DNA of 5,432 nucleotides from the NCBI GenBank assembly GCA_023388675.1, contig JAEWFU010000401.1:1-5432 (forward strand), given 5' to 3'. The notes under the pieces were generated by a model. The model had not been told where the DNA came from. It was given only the letters and a program-made list of their open reading frames with translations, and did not search any database. Made by a program: the position numbers and the translations under genes. This document shows, piece by piece, positions 1-5,206 of this stretch. Within the stretch, counting starts at the first letter, position 1; the number at the start of each line of letters is the position of its first letter. The DNA is from Pseudomonadota bacterium. Lineage in GTDB: Bacteria > Pseudomonadota > Alphaproteobacteria > Rhizobiales > Rhizobiaceae.

Positions 1-1026
1 CATGGCACCGAGTTCACCCGCCCCGGCAACATGGTGACCAACGGCGCCTACATGCTGGAGAACTTCACGCCCAACGACAAGATCACGATGCGCAAGAACC
101 CGCACTTCCATGATGCGGATAACGTCAAGATCGACGTCGTCAACTTCATTCCGTTCGAGGATCGCGCCACCTGCCTGCGCCGCTTCGAGGCGGCCGAAGT
201 CCACTCCTGCTCGGATCTCGACAACCAGCAGATGGACTACATGAAGGCGAATCTCGGCGAGCAGCTTCGCGTCGCGCCCTATCTCGGCGTCTATTACCTG
301 CCGGTGAAGGTGAAGAAGGAGAAGCTCTCCGATCCGCGCGTGCGCCAGGCGATTTCGATGGCCATCGACCGCGAGTTCCTTGCCGAGGAGATCTGGCGTG
401 AGACGATGATCCCGGCCTGGTCGTTCGTGCCGCCGGGCATCGGCAACTACGGCGAGAACGCCACGCTGCCCTATGCCGAGGACGATATTCTCGACCGCGA
501 GGACGCCGCCAAGGCGCTGCTTGAGGAAGCTGGCGTGGCCGAAGGTTCGCTCAGCGTCGAGCTGCGCCACAACACCGGCGAGAACCACAAGAACACCATG
601 ACGGCGCTGAGCGACATGCTGAAGAACATCGGCATCAACTCGACCATCGTCGAGATGGAGGGCACCGGCTATTTCGACTACATGAAACAGGACGGCGACT
701 TCGACATGACGCGCGCCGGTTGGATCGGCGACTATTCCGATCCGCAGAACTTCCTGTTCCTGTTCGAGAGCGAGAATCTCGGCTTCAACTATCCCCGCTG
801 GGAGAACGCCGATTACGACGCCCTGATGGAAAAGGCCGCCGGAACGATCGACATCGACGCGCGCGCGGAAATCCTCAAGGAGGCCGAGGCCCTGCTTCTG
901 GAAGAACTGCCGATCATCCCGATCATGTACTATTCGTCCGGCTCGCTCGTCTCCGACAAGCTGCAGGGCTGGGAAGACAACGTGATGAACGTTCACGGCA
1001 CGCGCTGGATGTCCATCGAGCAGTAG
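1..1026 (+). CDS. oppA: Peptide ABC transporter substrate-binding protein, OppA/DppA type (5' truncated by window)
   Basis: This is the C-terminal 341 residues of a family 5 extracellular solute-binding protein, which captures peptides (or related solutes) in the periplasm and delivers them to the OppBC permease. The frame is open from base 1 and ends at TAG 1024-1026. The signal peptide and roughly the first third of a usual 520-540 aa protein lie outside the window. In fragment numbering, family hallmarks are VTNGAY (12-17), DPRVRQAISMAIDRE (111-125), GWIGDYSDPQNFL (240-252), W-x3-DYDALM (267-276) and the AEALLLEELPIIPIMYY segment (295-311). Two cysteines, C58 and C70, are close enough that a periplasmic disulfide is possible (inference). 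The first ATG in frame, at position 31, is internal to the conserved VTNGAY region and is not the true start. The permease genes follow after 65 nt. The symbol reflects family and operon position; the ligand is not determined, and a dipeptide, opine or other peptide-like substrate is possible. Confidence 0.93.
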   Translation, partial: HGTEFTRPGNMVTNGAYMLENFTPNDKITMRKNPHFHDADNVKIDVVNFIPFEDRATCLRRFEAAEVHSCSDLDNQQMDYMKANLGEQLRVAPYLGVYYLPVKVKKEKLSDPRVRQAISMAIDREFLAEEIWRETMIPAWSFVPPGIGNYGENATLPYAEDDILDREDAAKALLEEAGVAEGSLSVELRHNTGENHKNTMTALSDMLKNIGINSTIVEMEGTGYFDYMKQDGDFDMTRAGWIGDYSDPQNFLFLFESENLGFNYPRWENADYDALMEKAAGTIDIDARAEILKEAEALLLEELPIIPIMYYSSGSLVSDKLQGWEDNVMNVHGTRWMSIEQ

Positions 1027-1041
1027 CCCCAGACACGAATT

Positions 1042-1071
1042 GCCCATGCGCGACCGTAGCCGCGCATGGGC
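1042..1071 (+). promoter_or_regulatory. Intercistronic hairpin between binding-protein and permease genes
   Basis: GCCCATGCGCG (1042-1052) pairs perfectly with CGCGCATGGGC (1061-1071) around an 8-nt loop, giving an 11-bp, very GC-rich stem in the 65-nt gap. No T-run follows, so it is not a classical intrinsic terminator. In many importer operons (malE-malF is the textbook case) structures at this position protect the 3' end of the binding-protein mRNA or dampen read-through, so that the binding protein is made in excess of the permease. That role is inferred from position here; the hairpin itself is directly visible. Confidence 0.8.
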
Positions 1072-1091
1072 GGCCTTGACCGGAGCAGGCC

Positions 1092-2009
1092 ATGTTCGCC
1101 TATGTGCTCAGGCGTTTTGCCGGGGCGGTACCGACGCTGTTCATCATCGTCACCATCGCCTTCTTCATGATCCGGCTGGCGCCGGGCGGCCCGTTCGACC
1201 TCGAACGCCCGCTCGATCCGCTGATCATGAAAAACCTCGAACGCGCCTACAATTTCGACAAGCCGCTTTGGCAGCAATACCTCATCTACCTCGGCAATCT
1301 GGCGCAGGGCGACCTCGGTCCGTCCTTCACGCGCCGGGACTTCTCGGTGGTGGATCTGTTCAGGACCGGCCTGCCGGTGTCGATCCAGCTCGGCGGCATC
1401 GCGCTGTCGATCGCGCTCGTCGTCGGCGTCTTTCTCGGTGCGCTGGCCGCACTGCGCCAGAACACCTGGGTCGACTATATGGTGGTCGGTACGGCGACCT
1501 TCGGCATCACCATTCCGACGTTCGTGATTGCGCCCGTCCTGTCGCTGTTCTTCGGCGTGATGATGGGCTGGCTGCCGGCCGGCGGCTGGGGTTCCTGGCA
1601 GCACATGGTGTTGCCGATCGCCACGCTGGCTCTGCCGCAGATCGCGATCATCGCGCGCCTGACGCGCGGCGCGACGATCGAGGCGCTGCGCTCGAACCAC
1701 GTGCGCACCGCGCGCGCCTACGGCCTGCCATCCTATGTGGTGGTCGGGGTTCACGCGCTGCGTGCCGCGATCCTTCCGGTCGTCTCCTATCTCGGGCCGA
1801 CGGCCGCGGCGCTGCTGACCGGTTCCGTCGTCGTAGAAACCATCTTCGGCATTCCCGGCATCGGCCGTTATTTCGTGCAGGGCGCGCTCGGCCGCGACTA
1901 TACGCTGGTGATGGGCACGGTGGTGGTGATCGCCTGTTTCGTCATCGTCTTCAACCTCATCGTCGACGTGCTCTATGCGTGGCTCGACCCGCGCGTGCGC
2001 TACGATTGA
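1092..2009 (+). CDS. oppB: Peptide ABC transporter permease OppB
   Basis: This is an inner-membrane permease of the OppB/DppB family, one of the two subunits forming the translocation path. It has 305 residues, close to the E. coli OppB length. The N-terminal helix (about 8-28) begins after the typical MFAYVLRRF start and ends in RLAPGGPFD (28-36), the usual OppB signature where the chain enters the periplasm. Further helices lie at about 98-120, 130-155, 170-190, 225-247 and 272-297. The EAA-like coupling loop to the ATPase is around 203-230 (HVRTARAYGL through ILPV). ETIFGIPGIGRY (249-260) and the C-terminal YAWLDPRVRYD (295-305) are family signatures. The ATG at 1092 has a GGAG ribosome-binding site at 1082-1085, 6 nt upstream, and gives the expected N-terminus. 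The gene follows the intercistronic hairpin and is coupled to oppC, whose ribosome-binding site begins inside this gene's TGA. Confidence 0.96.
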   Translation: MFAYVLRRFAGAVPTLFIIVTIAFFMIRLAPGGPFDLERPLDPLIMKNLERAYNFDKPLWQQYLIYLGNLAQGDLGPSFTRRDFSVVDLFRTGLPVSIQLGGIALSIALVVGVFLGALAALRQNTWVDYMVVGTATFGITIPTFVIAPVLSLFFGVMMGWLPAGGWGSWQHMVLPIATLALPQIAIIARLTRGATIEALRSNHVRTARAYGLPSYVVVGVHALRAAILPVVSYLGPTAAALLTGSVVVETIFGIPGIGRYFVQGALGRDYTLVMGTVVVIACFVIVFNLIVDVLYAWLDPRVRYD

Positions 2010-2014
2010 GGAGG
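2008..2014 (+). promoter_or_regulatory. Ribosome-binding site of oppC, overlapping the oppB stop codon
   Basis: GAGGAGG lies 5 nt before ATG 2020 and shares two bases with the TGA (2007-2009) of oppB. This strong site selects ATG 2020 over the in-frame upstream ATG at 1975, which lies within oppB and would add 15 residues unlike any OppC N-terminus. Ribosomes ending oppB stand on this site, so coupling of the two permease subunits is likely. Confidence 0.85.
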
Positions 2015-2019
2015 CGGCT

Positions 2020-3174
2020 ATGAGCAACACCACGCTTGAACAGGCTGCGGCTCCTCAGGAGCCACCCGTAGCGGGACGATCCCTCGGTCAGGATGCCTGG
2101 CTGCGCCTGAGGCGCAACCGCGCGGCCGTCGCCAGTGCGATCGTTCTCCTGCTGCTGGCACTCGCCGGCATCGTCGGGCCGTGGATCCACGCGCATCCCT
2201 ACGATCGCATCTATCCGCAATATGTGCGCGCGCCGGCGAGCCTGGAAGCATATCCGAAGGAGGACGCCATCGTTCCGGCCTTCGAAAGTGCGCTGGCGCG
2301 GGCGCGGGTGGATATCGGCGAGATAGAGCTCTCCGGCTCCACCGTGCGCGCCCCGGTCTCCGACGATGAGGCGCTCGATCCGCGCATCGTGCGCTACATC
2401 GACCGCTCCGACCTCTTCTCCAATGCCCGGCTGGAGGACGAAGAAGGCAACGAGATGACTGAGGGCGCGACGAGCGCCGTCATGGTGGCCGACGTTCAGC
2501 GCCTGCGTTTCGTCTTCGGCACGGATGCCAATGGACGCGACCTGCTCTCGCGCATCCTGATCGGCATCCGTATCTCGCTGGCGATCGGTGTGCTGGCATC
2601 GATGATGGCGCTGCTGCTCGGCGTTACCTATGGCGCCATTGCCGGCTATCTCGGCGGGCGCGTCGACAATCTGATGATGCGCGTGGTCGACGTCCTCTAT
2701 TCGCTGCCCTTCATCTTCTTCGTGATCCTGCTGGTGGTTTTTTTCGGCCGGAACTTCGTGCTGATCTTTATCGCGATCGGCTGTACGGAATGGCTAGACA
2801 TGGCGCGTATCGTGCGCGGCCAGACCCTCACCATCAAGCGGCAGGAATATGTCCAGGCGGCAGAGGCGCTGGGGGTCAGCGATGCCGGCATCGTGCGCCG
2901 CCACATCATTCCCAACGCGCTCGGCCCGGTTGTCGTCTTCGTCACCCTGCTGGTGCCGAAGGCGATACTGCTTGAAAGCCTGCTGTCCTTCCTGGGCCTC
3001 GGTGTGCAGGAGCCCCTGACCAGCCTCGGCCTGCTGATTGCGGAGGGTGCGGCCAACATGCGCGGGGCCGCCTGGTTGCTGATCTACCCGGCCGTGACGC
3101 TGACCGCGATCCTGTTCGCGCTCAACTTCCTGGGCGATGGATTGCGCGACGCCCTCGACCCGAAGGACCGCTGA
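2020..3174 (+). CDS. oppC: Peptide ABC transporter permease OppC, long form with extra N-proximal domain
   Basis: This is the second inner-membrane permease subunit (OppC/DppC family). A cytoplasmic N-tail (1-35) carries the usual GRSLGQDAWLRLRRNRAA pattern, followed by helix 1 (about 36-56). The hallmark FGTDANGRDLLSR (166-178) opens the core domain, with helices at about 184-210, 222-242, 244-258, 301-325 and 352-372. The EAA coupling loop is EYVQAAEALGVSDAGIVRRHIIPN (276-299), and ESLLSFLGLGVQEP (319-332) and LGDGLRDALDP (371-381) are family signatures. At 384 aa it is about 80 residues longer than E. coli OppC. The excess lies between helix 1 and FGTD, at about residues 72-162, predicted to be periplasmic. 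It reads through without frameshift, and comparable long forms occur in alphaproteobacterial transporters as far as I recall. The stop TGA (3172-3174) is 1 nt before the next ATG. Confidence 0.95.
   Translation: MSNTTLEQAAAPQEPPVAGRSLGQDAWLRLRRNRAAVASAIVLLLLALAGIVGPWIHAHPYDRIYPQYVRAPASLEAYPKEDAIVPAFESALARARVDIGEIELSGSTVRAPVSDDEALDPRIVRYIDRSDLFSNARLEDEEGNEMTEGATSAVMVADVQRLRFVFGTDANGRDLLSRILIGIRISLAIGVLASMMALLLGVTYGAIAGYLGGRVDNLMMRVVDVLYSLPFIFFVILLVVFFGRNFVLIFIAIGCTEWLDMARIVRGQTLTIKRQEYVQAAEALGVSDAGIVRRHIIPNALGPVVVFVTLLVPKAILLESLLSFLGLGVQEPLTSLGLLIAEGAANMRGAAWLLIYPAVTLTAILFALNFLGDGLRDALDPKDR
2233..2505 (+). other. Inserted periplasmic domain of OppC (residues about 72-162)
   Basis: This is the stretch between helix 1 and the conserved FGTD motif, where ordinary OppC proteins have only a short linker. 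It is soluble in character and rich in acidic residues (E141, E142 and E145, D115, D116). A helical part, about 82-97 (AIVPAFESALARARVD), is followed by short strand-like pieces (IGEIELSGSTVRAPVS, 99-114), then IDRSDLF (127-133), then a further strand-like piece before RLRFVFGTD. This suggests a small alpha/beta fold facing the periplasm, possibly contacting the binding protein. The function is unknown to me; the boundaries are approximate. Confidence 0.65.
3162..3167 (+). promoter_or_regulatory. Ribosome-binding site of the fused ATPase gene
   Basis: GAAGGA, inside the last codons of oppC, lies 8 nt before ATG 3176. It supports that start over the in-frame ATG at 3137, which lies deeper in oppC and would prepend 13 residues (MDCATPSTRRTAD) not expected before the normal ATPase start. 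The single-nucleotide gap to the oppC stop implies translational coupling. Confidence 0.7.
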
Positions 3175-3175
3175 C

Positions 3176-4819
3176 ATGACGCAGGAATCCATCCTTCGCG
3201 TGCGGGACCTGCATGTCGAGTTCGAGACGAATGACGGCATGGTTCACGCGGTCAGGGGCATCGATCTCGACGTGATGCCGGGCGAGACCGTAGCCATCGT
3301 CGGCGAATCGGGATCGGGCAAGAGCCAGACCACCATGGCGCTGATGGGCCTGCTTGCCAGCAATGGCCGGGCCCGTGGTTCCGCCACCTATCGCGGTCAG
3401 GAGCTGATCGGCCTTTCGGAGCGCAAGCTCAACCGCATTCGCGGCGAGAAGATCACCATGATTTTCCAGGAGCCGATGACGTCGCTCGATCCGCTTTATC
3501 GCATCGGGCGGCAGATTGCCGAGCCGCTCATCCATCACCGCGGACTGTCCCGAAGGGCGGCCCGTGCCCGCGTCATCGAACTGCTTGAGCTCGTCGGCAT
3601 TCCCGATCCCGCGCGCCGGGTCGATGCTTATCCGCACGAACTCTCCGGCGGCCAGCGCCAGCGCGTGATGATCGCCATGGCGCTGGCGAACGACCCCGAC
3701 ATGCTGATTGCCGATGAGCCTACGACTGCGCTCGACGTCACCATCCAGGCCCAGATTCTCACGCTGCTGGCCGAGTTGCAGCGCAAGCTGGGCATGGCCA
3801 TCGTCTTCATCACACACGATCTCGGCATTGTGCGCCGCTTCGCCGACCGGGTCTATGTGATGCGCCACGGCGAGGTGGTGGAAGAAGGACCGACATCGGG
3901 TTTGTTCGCTGCGCCCAGGCATCCTTACACGAAGATGTTGCTCGCAGCCGAGCCGACGGGGCGCAAGGCCCCGCCACAACCCGATGCGCCGATCCTGCTC
4001 GAAGGACGCAATGTTGAAGTCGCGTTCGGCGGTGGAGGCGGATGGTTCTCGGGTCCCGAAGCGGAAATCCGCGCCGTCGACAGGATTTCGGTCGCCCTGC
4101 ACAAGGGCCAGACGATCGGCGTCGTTGGCGAGTCGGGTTCGGGCAAGTCGACGCTTGGCCGCGCGCTGCTCAGGCTTCTGCCGAGCGAGGGTACGGTCCG
4201 CTTTGAAGGCACCGATATCAGCGCAGCTGACAAACGCGCGATGCGGCCGATGCGCAAGGAACTGCAACTTGTCTTCCAGGACCCCTTCGGCTCGCTCTCG
4301 CCGCGAATGACGATCGGCCAGGTGGTAACGGAGGGCCTGAAGGTCCACGAACCTCAACTTCCGGCGCGCGAGCGTGACCGGCGCGCCATCGAGACGCTGG
4401 AAGAGGTCGGGCTCGACCCGGCCATGCGCAATCGCTACCCGCATGAGTTCTCGGGAGGGCAGAGGCAGCGCATCGCCATCGCCCGCGCGATGATCCTGAA
4501 GCCGAAAGTGGTCGTGCTCGACGAGCCGACCTCGGCGCTGGACCGCTCCGTGCAGAAGCAGATCGTCGATCTCCTGCGTGACCTGCAGAAGGCCCACGAC
4601 CTTTCCTATCTGTTCATCAGCCACGACCTCGCCGTCGTGCGGGCAATGGCCGACCATATCGTCGTGATGAAGCAGGGACGGATCGTCGAGGAGGGACCGA
4701 CCGACGCGATCTTCGACCATCCGCGCGAAGCCTATACGCAGGCCCTCATGGCGGCGGCGATCGACGGGACGCCGTTCCGTCAGCAGGCAGACGCGTTCGA
4801 GGCCGGCCTGCGCGACTGA
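3176..4819 (+). CDS. Fused dual ATPase of peptide ABC transporter (OppD-OppF in one chain)
   Basis: This is a cytoplasmic ABC ATPase of 547 residues with two complete nucleotide-binding domains in tandem, powering the OppBC channel. Domain 1 (about 6-260) is OppD-like: Walker A GESGSGKS (43-50) followed by [12 protein letters not shown]-loop FQEP (97-100), signature LSGGQ (156-160), Walker B MLIADE (176-181), D-loop TALD (184-187), H-loop H214. Domain 2 (about 275-530) is OppF-like: Walker [10 protein letters not shown] (318-326), Q-loop FQDP (367-370), signature FSGGQ (425-429), Walker B VVVLDE (445-450), H-loop H483. Both domains end in a peptide-transporter C-terminal motif ([12 protein letters not shown], 249-260; [13 protein letters not shown], 516-528). 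All catalytic positions are intact, so both sites should hydrolyse ATP. A glycine-rich stretch (GGGGG, 285-289) lies near the start of domain 2. The architecture resembles E. coli YejF and GsiA. Being the last gene of the operon, it supplies both ATPases at a fixed 1:1 ratio. Confidence 0.96.
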   Translation: MTQESILRVRDLHVEFETNDGMVHAVRGIDLDVMPGETVAIVGESGSGKSQTTMALMGLLASNGRARGSATYRGQELIGLSERKLNRIRGEKITMIFQEPMTSLDPLYRIGRQIAEPLIHHRGLSRRAARARVIELLELVGIPDPARRVDAYPHELSGGQRQRVMIAMALANDPDMLIADEPTTALDVTIQAQILTLLAELQRKLGMAIVFITHDLGIVRRFADRVYVMRHGEVVEEGPTSGLFAAPRHPYTKMLLAAEPTGRKAPPQPDAPILLEGRNVEVAFGGGGGWFSGPEAEIRAVDRISVALHKGQTIGVVGESGSGKSTLGRALLRLLPSEGTVRFEGTDISAADKRAMRPMRKELQLVFQDPFGSLSPRMTIGQVVTEGLKVHEPQLPARERDRRAIETLEEVGLDPAMRNRYPHEFSGGQRQRIAIARAMILKPKVVVLDEPTSALDRSVQKQIVDLLRDLQKAHDLSYLFISHDLAVVRAMADHIVVMKQGRIVEEGPTDAIFDHPREAYTQALMAAAIDGTPFRQQADAFEAGLRD

Positions 4820-4896
4820 TTAGAATATTTTTTGCCGCTCGGCGCAAATTTCCTGTCTGGCGCGGCGGAAAAGCGGTGAACGGAGGAAAATTTTCA
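4820..4896. other. Intergenic stretch after the transporter operon
   Basis: This is non-coding and AT-richer than its surroundings. It contains a T-run (4828-4833) directly after the operon, and a weak TTTGC/GCAAA inverted repeat (4831-4835 with 4844-4848). It also has a short perfect palindrome GAAAATTTTC (4886-4895) just upstream of the candidate -35 box, which might act as an AT-rich upstream promoter element. No convincing intrinsic terminator for the operon is visible, so termination may be Rho-dependent or occur in the mosaic element downstream. Confidence 0.5.
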
Positions 4897-4897
4897 G

Positions 4898-4925
4898 TCG
4901 ACAAAGTCTACTGATTTTATAGACT
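4898..4925 (+). promoter_or_regulatory. Candidate promoter of the 51-aa membrane protein gene
   Basis: TCGACA (4898-4903) matches five of six bases of the TTGACA -35 consensus. After 16 bp, TAGACT (4920-4925) matches four of six bases of TATAAT. Transcription would start near 4932, about 15 nt before ATG 4947, just enough to include the ribosome-binding site. The region is AT-rich in an otherwise GC-rich window. This is inferred from sequence match alone. Confidence 0.45.
4905..4925. promoter_or_regulatory. Candidate operator: inverted repeat AGTCTA-N9-TAGACT
   Basis: AGTCTA (4905-4910) and TAGACT (4920-4925) are perfect inverted 6-bp arms around a 9-nt AT-rich spacer (CTGATTTTA). The repeat fills the spacer and -10 region of the candidate promoter, so a bound dimeric regulator would block RNA polymerase. 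With 15 bp between arm centres it could fit a dimeric winged-helix regulator, and the neighbouring Rrf2-family gene is an obvious candidate. That link is inference; Rrf2 proteins do bind AT-rich dyads of broadly this size. Confidence 0.5.
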
Positions 4926-4937
4926 AATGACATGGAT

Positions 4938-4942
4938 GGAGG
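4938..4942 (+). promoter_or_regulatory. Ribosome-binding site of the 51-aa ORF
   Basis: GGAGG sits 4 nt upstream of ATG 4947. It favours that start over the in-frame ATG at 4932, which has no Shine-Dalgarno sequence before it and would fall at the predicted transcription start. Confidence 0.7.
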
Positions 4943-4946
4943 AACC

Positions 4947-5102
4947 ATGTCTTACGGGAACAGCAATCGATCCAGCCGGCAGGAACGGCAAGGTGCAGCG
5001 GAACGGGCCATCGTTCGCCCACGCGGCAGCGCCTTCACCTACCTCATCTTCACGGTTTCGGTGATTTTCACCGCGGCTTTCGTTCTCGGGCTTGTGGCCT
5101 AA
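4947..5102 (+). CDS. Small single-helix membrane protein, 51 aa, unknown function
   Basis: This short ORF encodes 51 residues and has a good ribosome-binding site and its own candidate promoter and operator. Residues 1-28 are polar and basic (Arg at 8, 11, 14, 20, 24 and 26; start MSYGNSNRSSRQE). Residues 29-50 (AFTYLIFTVSVIFTAAFVLGLV) form one hydrophobic helix, and the chain ends with Ala51. The positive-inside rule predicts a cytoplasmic N-terminus and an inner-membrane anchor with almost nothing in the periplasm. It is not a lipoprotein (no Cys) and lacks a cleavage-type signal sequence. I do not recognise the family. It does not resemble an Opp subunit and is separated from the operon by 127 nt, so it is probably an independent unit. 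Its TAA stop (5100-5102) is made by the first bases of the mosaic repeat. Confidence rests on the start signals and clean two-part architecture; expression is unproven. Confidence 0.65.
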   Translation: MSYGNSNRSSRQERQGAAERAIVRPRGSAFTYLIFTVSVIFTAAFVLGLVA

Positions 5103-5206
5103 AGCATGTCTCCCGAAAGTGGGAACCGGTTTCGGGGAAAAGACATGCGTGAAAACAAGAACCTAAAGCGCGCGGAGCGAATCTGAAAGATCGCGATGCG
5201 CTTTAG
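5099..5206. repeat. RIME-type intergenic mosaic element (108 bp, two palindromes)
   Basis: The element is bounded by 7-bp terminal inverted repeats, CTAAAGC (5099-5105) and GCTTTAG (5200-5206). It contains two large palindromes. Palindrome 1 (5104-5148) has the outer stem GCATGTCT/AGACATGC (5104-5111 with 5141-5148) and the inner stem CCCGAAA/TTTCGGG (5112-5118 with 5130-5136). Palindrome 2 (5163-5206) has the outer stem CTAAAGCGC/GCGCTTTAG (5163-5171 with 5198-5206) and the inner hairpin ATCT-GAA-AGAT (5181-5191), extended by GCG/CGC with one bulged A. The size, double-palindrome layout and motifs match the Rhizobium-specific intergenic mosaic elements I know from rhizobial genomes. They are non-autonomous repeats between genes. 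Here the element lies between convergent genes, overlaps both 3' ends, and may fold in RNA to stop transcription or protect mRNA 3' ends from either side. Confidence 0.9.

Noticed and set aside
720..1079. 119-codon + strand frame overlapping the end of the binding-protein gene
   Set aside because: It is out of frame with a conserved gene, is arginine-rich, and has no supporting start signal; a shadow frame.
1975..2019. Upstream in-frame ATG for oppC
   Set aside because: It lies inside oppB. ATG 2020 has a much better ribosome-binding site (GAGGAGG, 5 nt) and gives a normal N-terminus.
993..2033. 346-codon open frame on the - strand opposite oppB
   Set aside because: Same reasoning: the product is R/D/H/Q-rich with no domain, lies opposite a well-conserved permease, and is explained by codon bias.
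3137..3175. Upstream in-frame ATG for the fused ATPase
   Set aside because: It lies inside oppC and adds residues atypical for the family; ATG 3176 directly follows the oppC stop and gives the usual short N-terminus before the first beta strand.
3122..4720. 532-codon open frame on the - strand opposite the fused ATPase gene
   Set aside because: It overlaps a gene with intact motifs throughout. Its product is His/Arg/Asp-rich low-information sequence with no recognisable domain. Long antisense frames are expected in GC-rich codon-biased DNA.
4828..4848. T-run plus TTTGC/GCAAA inverted repeat as an intrinsic terminator for the operon
   Set aside because: The T-run precedes the stem on the + strand, the stem is only 5 bp with a poorly paired interior, and no U-tract follows.
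4886..4895. GAAAATTTTC palindrome as a second operator
   Set aside because: Only 10 bp without a spacer, and AT palindromes of this size arise easily; kept only as a possible AT-rich upstream element.
5104..5206. CRISPR-like or novel structured RNA interpretation of the double palindrome
   Set aside because: There are no repeat-spacer units, and the motifs and layout match the known rhizobial intergenic mosaic element.
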